Source of the DNA: Xylona heveae TC161
Lineage: Eukaryota > Ascomycota > Xylonomycetes > Xylonales > Xylonaceae
Assembly: GCF_001619985.1 (NCBI RefSeq)
Contig: NW_017264205.1
Coordinates: 310,001-374,000, forward strand
Length of the DNA stretch: 64,000 bases
Direction: 5' to 3'
Shown here: positions 1 to 11,952 of the stretch, in pieces
How positions within the stretch are numbered: the stretch's first letter is position 1
How the letters are laid out: the number at the start of each line of letters is the position of its first letter
Translations under genes and position numbers: made by a program
The notes under the pieces: model-generated
The model's input: the letters and a program-made list of their open reading frames with translations, nothing else
The model's database searches: none
What the model was told of the DNA's origin: nothing

Positions 1-510
1 GTGGAAGGCACATTAGATCTTTGAGAAACCCGCTAAGAAAGACTCCTGAGGCAAGCATATGGACCATACTATTTTTTATGAGCGTTGATCATCAATTACA
101 CAATCCGATCGACTTACGCTCGTCCAATCGTCGTCCAGCCAAACCAGAACAGAATGGGCAGAAAAATCATGAAAAAAGTGTGTGTGCCCAGATTCGCAGT
201 AAATGCAAAATAGGAATCCAGCGTCGGTGTACGGACTTTGGACTGTATCGCTCCGAGATATGGTGTCTCCCATCGCGTTAGAGGAATCAGCGCCTGGCGC
301 ATGCGATATCGCCAAACCGGCAAACGGTCCTTGTCTGAAGGTGTATTTAGCATTTGCCAAGGTAGGTGGGCTATCATCTGCGATTCCTAGGCACGTACAG
401 TGATCGAGGCTGCGCAAGCCAGCGTCAGGCTTGCCTGACTCTGGCGCGACGGTCATGGTCGGCTTCGAGGCTTTACTTTGAGACAGGGTTGAGGAAATTG
501 GAGCGCTCAT
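1..510 (-). CDS. lcb3: Long-chain-base-phosphate phosphatase, Lcb3/Ysr3-like (5' part, cut by window start)
   Basis: The gene is read on the minus strand from the ATG at 510; exons are 510..399, 334..118 and 68..1 (runs off the window). Introns are 398..335 and 117..69, both GT..AG and phase-consistent. About 132 residues are visible. After a short disordered N-terminus comes WRYRMRQALIPLTRWETPYL, then a first membrane segment around SYFAFTANLGTHTFFMIFLP, and the last visible residues, GFLKDLMCLP, are the start of the PAP2 phosphatase signature KxxxxxxRP. This arrangement is typical of ER dihydrosphingosine/phytosphingosine 1-phosphate phosphatases, which dephosphorylate sphingoid-base phosphates. 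The catalytic His and Arg residues lie outside the window, so family assignment rests on the N-terminal third. It is transcribed away from the rho4-like gene. Confidence 0.85.
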
Positions 511-1741
511 CGGTTCTGCATTCGAAGCGAGAGGGAAAGGAAAGAAAACAAAAAAAAGATTCGTGAAGAAGTATTTGCAGCAATATTTAATCGAGATTTA
601 TGCTTCAATTGCACGAAGAGATTGCCGTTGAACCATCGGACGGATCAGGACATGAGCTGGGGGACGGAAAAACCAGACGGTTGGTGACGACGCAGGACCC
701 TTGAATTGAGGGGAATTATTATTGCATGGGGGCAGGGTCAATAAAGTGACTGAATTGGGTATAGAAAAGAAGAATATTAGAGCTGGAAATTGATAATATA
801 ATGATAATCATCAATCAAAATCATGTGGTGATTCTAGGGGATGCAGCTGTTGGTCCAACACTAACGAGCTGTCCGTTGCGCTCATTTCATCAAAAAGAGA
901 CGGGGAATACCGAGGTTCAGGGAGTTGGCAGTGGAGTACGAGACAAGACAAGATTCAGGTACAAGTTCTAGTTACTACGGTAGTGGGGTCATTCGGGTGT
1001 AATCAGGCACAATCCTGTAATGTGTCCCTTGTACGTAGGAGTAATCATGTCCTGGCTATCTGACAGCTGATTGAAAGATCCTATCTCCATATCAATGAAA
1101 TGATCAGTTGCTTACACATGCTGATGAGGACTTGTGCTGACTGTACACGCCAAGGTACCTGTGGTAAAGGGACATTTGAATCTACCTAGAGACTTGATCA
1201 TTGAAGAGCACAAGTTCAGATGATAGGAGATTTAGATATTCCATACAAAATAAGTCAAAGGCGAGACAAGATCTTCGATCCATCCGGATGATGCTCATCG
1301 TGGCTCAGCCGCTACTCTGATAGTCGGATCGGGGAATCGAGATGAAAAGGTACTTGCATCTCCACCAAGAAACGGGGATGAGGTCATGTACCTGTCCCAT
1401 CATGGAAGGCACGACCCAGCTGAACAGAGTGGGTGGTTTCCCCGCCAACGATTGCGTCGTCAACATTCTTGGGCCACCCGATATGAAACCATCTCAACCC
1501 TCACCAGAGATCCCAAGAAGATATTTCCATCTTTAATCAAATTTCCCACAATCGGTGGCAGAGGAATTTAATCTTCTCCATTCTGGACAAAATTCCCTCT
1601 CACTTGTCTTTTTCTTTACTTTTTGCTGGGATCACCCTTTGATTACGCCCCCGTCCACGCATAAACCCACGCGACATACGCCTCCGCGTCAACATTTCAT
1701 AATCGTCATTTCGGTGTATCAAGATTGAAAGTAAACTCGCA
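511..1741. other. Intergenic, divergent promoter region (lcb3-like / rho4)
   Basis: This stretch lies between two divergently transcribed genes. No coding frame, RNA gene or long repeat was recognised. Short open frames at 1342..1571 have no family resemblance and no splice context. It presumably holds both promoters and 5' leaders. Confidence 0.5.
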
Positions 1742-2757
1742 ATGTCGGTGCAGGCTCACGACTACGAACCCGGATATCGCCGTCACAACCGTTCCATCAG
1801 CACAGACAAATCCCCCGCAATCTCCATTACTTCGCCCTATCAACCCCAGCGCAAGCTTCATTCTCGTCAACACAGCACTCGCGATAGCAGTGCTACCATT
1901 CGCACCAGCATGAGTGATTCCACCGGTCGGGATTCTGCCGCAACACATGTCACTCAACCACCCGAGTATTCGAAAAAGCTGGTCGTGGTTGGTGATGGTG
2001 GTTGCGGTAAGACATGTCTACTGATCAGTTACAGCCAAGGCTACTTCCCTGAGGTGCGTCAATTATTTTACAATCAAATTCACCAGACCAAATCTGTCAT
2101 GACTTGGGGGACTGACACCCGATCCAGAAATATGTTCCGACTGTATTCGAAAACTACATCACTCACACCACGCATCCGCCGACCGGCAAGGGAGTTGAGC
2201 TGGCCCTCTGGGATACGGCCGGACAAGAAGAGTATGACCGTCTACGGCCGCTGTCGTATCCCGAGACCGACCTGCTCTTTGTTTGCTTTGCTATTGACTG
2301 TCCCAACTCTCTCGAAAATGTAATGGACAAGGTGAGTACCATTATCATTTTATCAGGCTTCCCAATACTTTTTGAGATAGTTATACTGACTCGATGTTAG
2401 TGGTATCCCGAAGTGCTCCACTTTTGTCCAACTACACCTATTGTCCTCGTTGGCCTCAAGTCCGACCTCCGAACCAAGCGCTCCTGCATCGACTTGCTCA
2501 AGACCCAGGGTCTCACACCAGTGACACCCGACCAGGGCCGTGCGGTAGCGGACCGCATGGGCGCCTCGTACGTGGAGTGCAGCAGTAAGGAGATGCGGGG
2601 AGTCGACGAGCTCTTTGAAATGGCAGTCATCCTGGCCGTTGGCGAGGAAGAAGAGGAGCGTGTCCAAGTACGCGGCAGTGGCAAGACCACTCCTACAACA
2701 AACACCACACGCGGCACCAGCAAGAAATCCAAGAAGTCCAAGTGCAAGCTCTTGTAA
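1742..2757 (+). CDS. rho4: Rho-family GTPase, Rho4 type
   Basis: Three exons, 1742..2053, 2128..2331 and 2401..2757, give a 290-residue protein. Introns of 74 and 69 nt are GT..AG. An approximately 75-residue Ser/Thr/Arg-rich N-terminal extension precedes the GTPase fold. Visible motifs are the P-loop GDGGCGKT (84-91), switch [10 protein letters not shown] (about 106-114), switch [10 protein letters not shown] (about 133-140) and the C-terminal CAAX box CKLL behind a lysine-rich stretch. A final Leu predicts geranylgeranylation. The long N-terminal extension and overall sequence fit Rho4 rather than Rho1 or Cdc42. In filamentous ascomycetes Rho4 acts in septum formation and contractile-ring assembly (family knowledge). 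The start was chosen as the first in-frame ATG of the open exon. Confidence 0.9.
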
Positions 2758-3248
2758 TGACTCTCAAACACCCCCTTTTTTTTTGTCTTTCAACCCATTC
2801 AATTACGATCATTCTGTCTATATGAACGCATGGACGAGCAAAAGGATACATACCAATGACAGACGACACGCCTAGACGCTTTTAAATCCCAGTCACGCAT
2901 ACCCGTATCCGGTCGATGATGACTTTCTTTCCTTATATTTCATTTTTCTTTTGCTCCTCACATTTTCCTTTTGCATAAGCGGGCGAGACGGGACGTGGAA
3001 CGTGGAATGTATACGCATCGAGGCGTTTGGGGTATCATATCATGCCATGCTCTGTTATGCCTCTTTTTCTTCTTTCTTTTTTCTCTTCTTTTGTCTCTTT
3101 TTTTCTTCTTTTGTCTTTTTGTCTTTTTGTCTCTTTGTCTCTTTTTTTTCTCGGTTGTCTGTATGATGCCCCAAACGGATTTTTATTTTTTCCTCTTTTC
3201 ACTCTTCACCCCTTTTTTGTCTCCATATCCTTTCCCCCTTCATTTTTC

Positions 3249-3305
<57 letters not shown>

Positions 3306-4423
3306 TCTTCTTTTTCCTTTTTTTCGTTTTTGTTCTAGATGTCAAGCTAGTCTTCTTGTGTTTATTCCCCTTTATTTTTATTTTTATTTCTTTTTTCTTC
3401 CCATTCTATTTTATGTTCTTATTTTCTCCCATCCCCTTCATTGTCACCCTTTTATTTTATTTTATTTTTTCTTTTCTGTTTCTTGACAATAACTACGACG
3501 TCCTTGCAATACCACATCATACCACACCATTATGTCCTTGGCATTCTTGACACAAGTACTAGCTGCACTGCCGTAGCCCCCGGTCTTAACGACCCGAACC
3601 CTCCATCATCCCATTACTCGATTTTTTCATAGTCACTTGCATTTTTTTTTCTCAAGTTTGAAAGAGAACAGAACAGAACGGAACGAAGCCCAAGCAAAGA
3701 AATAGCAGCCAGACTCCCTCCTTCAAAGAGAGGTTCAAAGTGGGATATTTAGCATTAGCCATAAAATATCAAATTTATTATGCGCCCCTGGTGGGCGAGT
3801 TTATAAGACTTTTGCCGTTCACATATATTTCCGTAGTAGTGACTTTGTATGAGACGAGAATCAGATGATGATGATAGGAGTCAGTTTGAAGTGTTTTGAA
3901 TTTGGTATTGTCATTTCAGAATTGTAAATGCCGTTGCTCGACGTATAAAATTGATTCTTTGGAGGATGAGTTAAAAGGAAAAGAAAAGAAAAGAAAAGGG
4001 AATGGGGAATAAACGCCCGTAAGCAAGAATACTGGAGGGTACTGAAGCAATAATGATGAGCATACAGGTGGCTGAGAAAAAAGTGAAATAGGGCGCAGGT
4101 TTAATGTCCTGATGAGTATTTGAGCATGCGAGCTAGGATGAGAGCGTCGGTGCTTGTGGATGGAAAAGAGCAAGGGCTGTAGAAGAAGAGCAGGGGAGCA
4201 AAGGGAGAATGGCGGACAGGAAGAGCGGACAGAAGAACGGGGAAGACGGTCGGAGAGAAAAGCAGGCAGCCATGATAGTAACCCAAAAGACTTGGAAGGA
4301 GGTTTTCCAAAGCTAGGTAGGAGGGTCAAAAAAGAAAAGGAAAAAGAAAGGAGGTGAAGGGGTAAAAGGAACAAGCAACTAGAGATTACAAGTGAGAGAA
4401 ATGGAATAAAAAGAACAGTCGGT
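2758..4423. other. Convergent intergenic spacer, pyrimidine-rich then purine-rich
   Basis: This spacer separates the 3' ends of the rho4 and pold4 genes. From about 2900 to 3480 the plus strand is almost pure T/C; open frames there translate to runs of Phe, Leu and Ser and are composition artefacts. From about 3960 to 4360 the plus strand becomes A/G-rich. No gene was recognised. Confidence 0.6.
3249..3303 (+). repeat. (CTTT)n microsatellite, about 13 units
   Basis: An uninterrupted CTTT tandem array lies inside the T/C-rich 3' flank of the rho4 gene. It is a simple-sequence repeat and probably length-polymorphic. Confidence 0.95.
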
Positions 4424-5237
4424 CTAGTCAATGACGAATCGCGAAGACATTAATTCATCGACATGTGCGCGCTCGGCTCTCATGTTATCTTTGCGTTGTT
4501 CGCGGAGGAGTACCGCGAGGACTTCGACGGGAGGATTCATATTCAGGTTTTGGGCGCGGTGCCAGCGCTTCATGCGAGCGATGCCAATACAGGGCTGCGT
4601 ATTGTTAGATTTGAGTGGAAGTAGAACCCAATGGAATTTGTGAAATGGCATGTACAAATTGACAAGGGAAAAGGAAGTTGAAGACGTACCCCGTATTGTG
4701 AAGACAGATCAAAATGTCGCAGTATTTTCTCGTTCATGGAGAGGCCTTCTTGGTGTACTTTTGAAAAAGGTCAGTCTTTTTTGTTTCGAGGATATAGAAT
4801 GATCAAATTGCCAATATAGAGGCTGTATAAAGTGGGAAATAAGATCACATACCTCGTGGAGCCTTTCTTTCATCCTCTCTCGCCTTCCAGTACCGCTTGA
4901 GCTGCGCATCCGAAACCTTTTCCGCTGCCTGCTCCTCTTTGGTCTTGGGCTTGGCCACTTCAGCCTCGGTTTGGTCAATGATTGCAACTTCAGCAGTCGT
5001 TGGTTCTGCTAGGTCCGGCGAAGCAATGGCTTGGACATCATTGTCGTCGTTGACACCCTGCAGAACAAGCGCAGGGTCTTTTTTCGTAGTTACGTCTTTT
5101 TCTTTAAGAGCTTCCTTTCCGGTCCTTGCAACAGTGGGCTTGGTGACGCGAGAGTGGGAGCTGCCAAAGTTTAACGTTGCTTGTGATGGTCCGCCTGCAC
5201 TCTGTCGAGAAGACTTTGTTCGTCGTGCCGGTGACAT
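4424..5237 (-). CDS. DNA polymerase delta subunit 4 (POLD4/Cdm1 family)
   Basis: Exons on the minus strand are 5237..4853, 4757..4690 and 4594..4424, giving 207 residues. Both introns are GT..AG and keep phase (1 and 0). The C-terminal half carries the family signature: ILRHFDLSSQYGPCIGIARM followed by KRWHRAQNLNMNPPVEVLAV, matching the LRxFDLxxxYGPCxGxxRxxRWxRA pattern of POLD4/Cdm1. This subunit stabilises the replicative polymerase delta holoenzyme in the nucleus. The N-terminal half is low-complexity and basic. It contains QATLNF (residues 19-24), which resembles a degenerate PCNA-interacting box, although the usual second aromatic residue is absent. The start at MSPARRTKSS was preferred over an in-frame upstream Met (5333) because the upstream residues look like leader sequence. 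Confidence 0.9.
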
Positions 5238-8200
5238 CGTGTTGAGATATGTGTCGATCAGGTGCAAGGAAACGATAGATGTCGTATGATTGAAAGTAGG
5301 CCGCTGGTATATGAGCCCCTTTGTGAGTCGCAACGTCAGGAGTTACAAGTGCGCTGTGTGAATGCTGAATGTCTACCCAAGATAGGATATCGGTTGGTGC
5401 TTGCGCAGGACTATGGAACGATAGCTAAACCTGGGTTCCAAAGAATAAGAATCTTCAGAGCACCGATATGGATTAGTTTTCAGGCCAAACCTGGCATATA
5501 GCTCTTGAAAATTGAAAGATATTGACCTAGTTTCACCTCGATGTCGTCAGGATTGGATGCATGATTGGAATACCTGTATTCAGCAAATATGATTGGCTGG
5601 TGGACGTTTCTGGGGGAACGATCGCTATGTCGATTACATAATATAACACTGCATGGATCTCGCGAGGTCATGTGACTGCGCGTTTCAATATCATTTCTAG
5701 ACTTGTCGACTTCATGAGCATCGTGAGGGGATTTGAATCGCATTTTACTGTGAGGTTGTTTTCACCAAAGTAAAGCCAGAGATCATTCGCTAAAATATCC
5801 TTACAATTAGCCATCTTTTGATATTGGCAATGCACGTAGCTGTATATAATCTGAACATGGTCTGCGTGGGAACGGCGAAAGACGAATGCTGAAGACGCAG
5901 TGGGAGTAGCTTCCATCTTCCATTCCTCAACAGCTCACATTTCACAATAGTATAATCAATAATATACTAGGTTTTGTTCAAATGCCACGTAAGGAGCCTG
6001 AATCAAGCTGGAAATAGATTAGGCACCAGTAACAGGTCAATCACGGTCCGTAGATCTTAAAATATCCACCTGGCCATACTTGCGCAATCCTGCACCTTTT
6101 CAATCTCAATCCGCCGATTGATGTGTACGCCACGATTTGATGATCAATTGGCGGTCTCAGGGGGCTGAGCATGTTTGGGATTGAGAGATATGCCCTCGCT
6201 CGCTCGTACTCCATTGTCTCGCTTCGCAGTTGAACGTACGTGTTGGAGATGTGAGCCCTGCAGCAGGGCCGCGTACCAAGCATTCGAATGTCTACAAGAC
6301 CCTTTTTTAGCCCTCATTAAATCAGGTGAGACAGTTTCATCTTCCATGTGCTTCCCCACAGTATGTGATCTGCACAAATGCCCCTCACTTCAAACAATCA
6401 CAATGAGGGGCACACCGCTTTTAAAGGTCAAAGGACAAACGTCGTTGGACCCTGAGTCATGGGCTAATCGTCCCCCTTGATGGCCAAAGTGGCGGATAAG
6501 GCTTACGCTGTTTCGTATTAATGCCGAGGGAGCCACGTAACGCTGGATCAGCCGGATCAGCATCAAATGCAGGGGCCTGGGACGATGCCAGGTGTGCAAG
6601 TGCTCTTATTCGGCAATGGTGGGGAGTTTTGTTCTTTGATGCCTGCAATGGGGATCTACCCTTTGGATTGTGCAAATTATTGATGGACCGAGGAGGACGA
6701 AGCATCAGCGCAAGAATGGTAACGACTTGCGCGGAACAATGAAGATCGGTTTATCCCCGCTCAGCACAGATTATCCGAAGTTCTCGTCTATTCTTTCTTG
6801 TATTGGCTCCGACCTTGATTACCCTTACCCATTAAACGTTGTATCAGTTAGAGTTTACCAGTCTAGCGATGCCTATCAGTTAAGCGGGCTAAAGGACAAC
6901 AAAAGGCATGAGCGAATAGAGTAACTTGAGCGATCATGATCAGCGTCTGGCGTAAGAAAAAATTTTCTATCTCTGTTCTCTTTGAATAACTCGGTGACCC
7001 TGATATCCCAAGGGCCAAGGACGTCAACGCGTGGACATGCAAGCCCCAAGAAGATTGGACAAGACTGGATCCCTTGACTTTCCTACGGTAGGTAGCTAAA
7101 GAAGCAAGAATCGCCGGTTTTGGAGATGGTGGGGCACAGAGAAACCAAAACGGAACAATAAGGACTTTGACAATACCTTGATTTAGGCTGCAATCTTGCC
7201 GTCATCCAAAGTACACCACAAGACCTGATTGCGTATTGTGGCTGCTTCTTTGGCCGGAAGTGGCAAAGGTGGCCTTGGGCACGTACCTTGATTCTGCTCG
7301 GATCAGACGGTAGGAGAAGAAAAAGAAAAATTTTTCAAAGGAAAAGTGGTACTTTTCTTTTTGTTCTTAGATGCATTCCAAATCCAAAGACCGTTATTAC
7401 AGTTATTTACTCAGCTGGGGAAGGGGTGGAGAATGGGGAAAGCTCTCCCCCCCACTGGAGCTGAAGGCACGGTCGGCCCGAGACGAGAGGGCAGAGCTGG
7501 TGAGCGAATGGGCCAGTTTGGTCAGCAACGGAGAGCGACGGAGCGAGAGAGAGAGCGGGACGAGCGACGATAGCTGGAGGATGGAATGATTATGATTATC
7601 CATCGACGGACTGATATCATCTCCGTAGTATTCTTCTGTCTTGCTGCCTTTCCAAATCATACCTACTTTTTTTTGCTTCTGTCTCAATCTCTCTGTCACG
7701 GATCCCCACCCCTCGACGTTCGTCTCACATTTTTTTTCTCGCAGCGCCTTTATCCTTTTCCCCTTTCCCTACTCAATTCCATTTTTCCTTTCCTGGTTCA
7801 AGCATTGAAGCCATCTAAGCCACCGACCAAGCTGATCACCCCCTAACACTTGGTTGGGTCAGACGACGTATTCGCAACACAGCCATTGGCAATCCTTAGC
7901 CCGGATCTACCGCAGTTCCGCGTCTCTGATTCCCGTGCACCGTCTCTGTGTTCGATGCCCCATCTCGGCCTCGACCGCCGAGTTACAATGATTCTCTTCA
8001 ACACTCATCGCTCCCACACCCTCTTCTTTCCAATTGCTCCTAATGCTGCCGCCGCTCAGTCCCATTCTCCAGCCGTCTGGGGCAAGTCCCGCGCCAGGCT
8101 GCGATCCATATTTTACGCTTTCATGGGCATACGCATCACCGCCAGTACCTCTTCTCTCCTTTGCTCTGTCCCTCCCTCTCTCTGTGCCCGCTTAACCTGG

Positions 8201-9124
8201 TGTATCGAGGATAACTAAGAGATGGAATAGTCGTACACTCTGCACAGTAGAGAATATGCCCCTACGGTGAGGTCCTAGCAGCAGCGCTACTTGTATTGCC
8301 AAGCCAAGTGTTCTTAATCTACCGTCGTCGTGGCCACTTCGCCCCCTCCCCTCCATGATCTAGGTAGGTAGAGTGTAGTACAGATACCACGTATAGCAAA
8401 GGGAAAATCAAATCACTTGGGATTAGTCTTTTCACTCATCCATCCCTCCATTACCTTTCCATCTACCGCTGTCTTAGGAGGCCTCCGTCCGCGCGTACTT
8501 GGCATCATCTCGGGTGCACGGGTAGAGTAGTCGAGAGGGCTATAAGAAAGCTATTTGACCCCCCCTGCAACTTCTTCCCTCCCACCATCCGCTCATACCC
8601 CTGCTGGTCTGGCCCTGTGACGTCCGCCGTTGCTCTGCACTTACTCTCGGTGGCAACGCCTCGTCCGTCGTTACCGTTCATTGCTACTATCCGCTATAAA
8701 AGAACCCGCGCCTTTAGGCGTCATATCTTTCGCTTTTGACTCTAACGCTTTGAGTTTCATTGTTTGGTCCGGTGCTTTGTCCTGCACGGCGTGACACAAC
8801 TATTTTTTCTCACTCGTTGATTGTCTGTCGCTTTGCAATATCAAGAGATTTTCTCATCGTCACGAGCCACTAGGCCTCAAGTATTCAGACGTTTCAAAGG
8901 CGCAATCACCAAGCTCATTACTCAAAGCAGCTCAAAAATCTAGAGCTCCACAAAGCTATACGCCATTTTCGCGAGGCAGCCTTATTCCCAAATCTGCCCC
9001 CACACACAATCGCTCTATTATATAAATCACCTTACTTTTGCCTTTTGGATCAATTTCACTTCACATTCGACGAGAATCCCGTTCATCGCATATTTTCAGG
9101 AAGATCATCACCACACAAACTAGA
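5238..9124. other. Gene-poor region of about 3.9 kb
   Basis: No convincing coding region, RNA gene or mobile-element signature was found on either strand. Open frames (for example 5668..5916 minus, 6457..6705 minus, 7850..8218 plus) are short, lack recognisable motifs and do not join across plausible introns. The last 400-600 bases probably form the promoter and leader of the small gene starting at 9125. Confidence 0.5.
8695..8702 (+). promoter_or_regulatory. Putative TATA box of the small orphan gene
   Basis: TATAAAAG stands 430 bases before the ATG at 9125 and is followed by a pyrimidine-rich stretch. If used, the mRNA would have a roughly 400-nt leader. A second TATATAAA-like stretch occurs near 9018. 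Both are inferred from sequence only. Confidence 0.35.
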
Positions 9125-9373
9125 ATGACAGCCTCCAAATTCATCGAGGTCCTCGATCCAATCCCGCACTCGCGCTCCGCTTCAGATGTCAGCCTTGAGG
9201 ACATTCTCGAGCAAACTGCGATGCGAAGGTCTTCGGGCGCATCTGACAATGGCCCTTCTTCGGCATCATCCAATGCGAGCGACCGAGAGCAAAATGGCGG
9301 CGGCGCCAGCGGCCCCATCAAGTCACGCCTGCGCAGGCTGACCTTAGGGAAGCGCGACAAGGTCGAGGTCTGA
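9125..9373 (+). CDS. Small Ser-rich hypothetical protein (82 aa)
   Basis: A single-exon frame of 82 residues starts MTASKFIEVLDP and ends in a basic tail, IKSRLRRLTLGKRDKVEV. The middle is rich in Ser, Gly, Asn and Asp and is probably disordered. The frame has strong codon-level character (many GCC, CTC, ATC codons) compared with its flanks, and the ATG sits in good context (AGAATGAC). No catalytic motif, signal peptide or membrane segment is visible, so no function is assigned. An in-frame upstream Met at 9038 would add 29 residues, but that part looks like leader. The gene lies alone in a gene-poor stretch. Confidence 0.5.
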   Translation: MTASKFIEVLDPIPHSRSASDVSLEDILEQTAMRRSSGASDNGPSSASSNASDREQNGGGASGPIKSRLRRLTLGKRDKVEV

Positions 9374-10706
9374 GATTCACACAGATTTCTTTGCTCGACA
9401 AATACATTTCATCGAGGCCGACCTCAATCAATTGCTCTGAATGGTTTCTACTGTCGCACCTACCGATCTAATTTTCGAAGCCATACGCCCATAAACGAAG
9501 CATACACTATTTTGCAATTGAGATGCAAAGAGTTTGCCCGGCGTCGCTGATTTAGAGTCATTCAGCGCTCTCTGCGCCACATTGCGGTTGTTGGACTTTT
9601 CGATCTCGACGTTGCACTTTGATCCCAGCGCGATCGCGTACAGTCATATCCGCGTCATTGGTAACAGAGAATCCGCTCGGAGGATTCTCCGACATATAGA
9701 CTCGCCAATCCCAATCCGCTCTGTGGTGGACGAGAGCTTATTCCACTTGGTCAATTTCTTTCTCTCCGAGGTCTGAAGCTCAAGCTTCAAAAGTGGAGAA
9801 GAGAACCACGAGGCAGGGGGTCCTCCGGGGTGAACGTTGCCAAAATTGACGCCATCGTCCAATGGGCTTCATTTGGGTCCTCCACGCCATGAATTTTACA
9901 GTGGAGTTCCTAACATTACCCCGCATGACATTTTCAGAACGGTTCGTCAGGCACAACAGGTGGATTGACAACACTCTGACCTGAGACGTATGACGATGGG
10001 GCCAAGACACGGCCAGCCGGGAAGAAGAAAAAAGAAAGATCCACCCACACAAGATGGCGCAGCCGTACGATGCAGGGATCTACGATCGACATCATCGTGC
10101 ATATTTATCGCGGCTTATCGGTCTAGCCTCTTCGGCAGCCTTTTTTTGTTCTCGAAATTTGGCGAGAGACTGGGTCTAGACCGAGGACCAACCAGTCTAT
10201 GACTCGCTTCTTTGTACGGAGTACGCGTGACTCGTCACCGACGCATGACATGCTACGATCCTTTTCTCGACGTCGAGTTGATGAGCTATAGTTGGGATCG
10301 TGACATTGATCAAAAATAGAGTTGACAGAAAAATACTTCTTTTCTATATTGTGAAATTGTTCCCTGTCTTTATTCTTTTCAAGTATATACTTATAGACTG
10401 CACATTATTCACACCCAATTTTCAACATACAATAATATTTAATATATTATATGTTATATTTTAAATTTGCGTACTGCGCAAAGGCTTCTTTCATGATACC
10501 CTGTCGATCTGCCCGAGTCTAAAAATAGGTTACGTTAAATTTCAAAGTAGAACTGTGTTCAAAGAATCTTAGACTGAGTCATCAAATTCCCGTGAGAGCC
10601 AAGTGTAGTTGAAAATGCAGTGTGCGAAGGACACTTTTCCATTTATAGTTTGAGCGTGCAACGGCGCTCATAGTATGAATTATGAGCGAAGATTGGTATG
10701 CCCAAT
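9374..10706. other. Intergenic, AT-rich towards its right end
   Basis: No gene was recognised. From about 10310 to 10470 the sequence becomes markedly AT-rich (ATATTTAATATATTATATG-like runs). There are no terminal repeats or coding remnants pointing to a transposon. Confidence 0.5.
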
Positions 10707-10814
10707 GGGAGGATGGCCGAGTGGTTAAGGCGCTGTGTTTAGGTTAAGTCTTTCAAGAGACTGTGATCTGATCCGCAGTGGGAAACCGCGCGAGTTCGAA
10801 CCTCGCTCCTCTCA
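10707..10814 (+). tRNA. tRNA-Leu (anticodon TAG) with intron
   Basis: The acceptor arms GGGAGGA (10707-10713) and TCCTCTC (10807-10813) pair with one G-T wobble. The D-arm is GCCGAGTGGTTAAGGC, the anticodon stem CTGTG/CGCAG, the anticodon TAG is at 10740-10742, and the T-arm is GCGAG-TTCGAAC-CTCGC. The long variable arm (TGGGAAACC) marks a class II tRNA. A 29-nt intron (10744..10772) sits one base 3' of the anticodon, the canonical position for nuclear tRNA introns. It decodes CUA leucine codons. Confidence 0.9.
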
Positions 10815-10820
10815 ACATTC

Positions 10821-10830
10821 TTTTTTTTTT
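10821..10830 (+). terminator. RNA polymerase III terminator of tRNA-Leu
   Basis: A run of ten T residues begins seven bases after the discriminator base of the tRNA-Leu gene, as expected for Pol III termination. Confidence 0.85.
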
Positions 10831-11952
10831 GTTTTATTTTATTAATAGCTTGAATTTTGCGTATTTGCTTTTATTCTTTGTATCAATCTAGATTTTTTTT
10901 TTCTGCGATTAAAATGATTACATGCCTTTGCAAATTGTACCCTGGCTTGATGATAAACTCGAGGCGCCATGTTTTCCATGTCAGGTTTTGGTTTGCTCTG
11001 TTTGCGTCGCGTAAACCATCTTGTCCCGCGTTGCAGTAGCCATGAGATCCGCGCTGCGGGCTTAATGCTATCAACAGATTAACAAATTTCCATGACCGTC
11101 CCTCCAACAAGTATTATCTGATTTCCTTACTCCTTTCGAGTGAAGCTGCTGGGCACTTATCTACTGTCCGTTTACGACTGACCTCGATAAGCCACAGCTG
11201 GACAAACAGCGTGGTAAGAGAACGAGCCCGCCGCTAGGACTGCGCAGCGGCGGCGATATTCAGCGGACATTTACGGCAACACGACTTGATTTAGCGCTTT
11301 CATCATCACTGTGCAGGCTATTACTTCCAGGAGCCCTTGACGAGTATACCGGCTCAGTTACCTCGATTGTACCGGTACAAGCACCGGCTTCCTCCCAGAA
11401 CAGACGACATAAGGTGCCTCGGACTGTCCGACTACAGAGCGACGCTCGAAAGACACATATACCCCCCGCTTAGTCCGACCATTGTCTGAATATCTCGGTG
11501 ATCTCAGAGCGATACAAGGAAACAAAAACTACCGTGAACGTGGTCAAAGTCTTCAAGGAAGCACGAAAGAGGGATCCGGCGTTCAAATCGATATTCGGAC
11601 CCAAGTCTACAAGAGGAAGTCTACGAGAGGTCGCAGCGACATTGAGAGACGATTCGTTTCTGGGATATACGGGAGCGTCTGCGAGGTGACCATACGATAG
11701 ATATACGGCCTGGAGACTTGGATCAAAGCGCGCACGGATATACTCATTGAACCAGAGCTACGAGATTTGGCTCAGTGATTGTAATTTCGATATATTTCGG
11801 AGATTGTCTTAAGCGCCCCTCTAGCGTTCTACAATAAAAGCATTCAGCTCTCGATAAAGCAGGACATAGATCTGTCTTGCCCAGAGAGAACGGGCTGCTC
11901 GGGCAGTACAATCCGCGGAATAAAGGACACGGGAGATAAGATACAGGACAAT
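10831..11952. other. Intergenic upstream of dad1
   Basis: No gene was recognised. Overlapping open frames at 11482..11700 have no family resemblance. The right part presumably holds the dad1 promoter. Confidence 0.5.

Noticed and set aside
2951-3632. Several open frames rich in Phe, Leu and Ser after rho4
   Set aside because: They are translations of a T/C-rich tract and a CTTT microsatellite, not proteins.
7850-8218. 122-codon plus-strand frame
   Set aside because: It lies in C/T-rich DNA; composition explains the lack of stops.
10300-10480. AT-rich patch considered as a degraded transposon relic
   Set aside because: Too short, no terminal repeats, no coding remnants and no repeated copy in the window.
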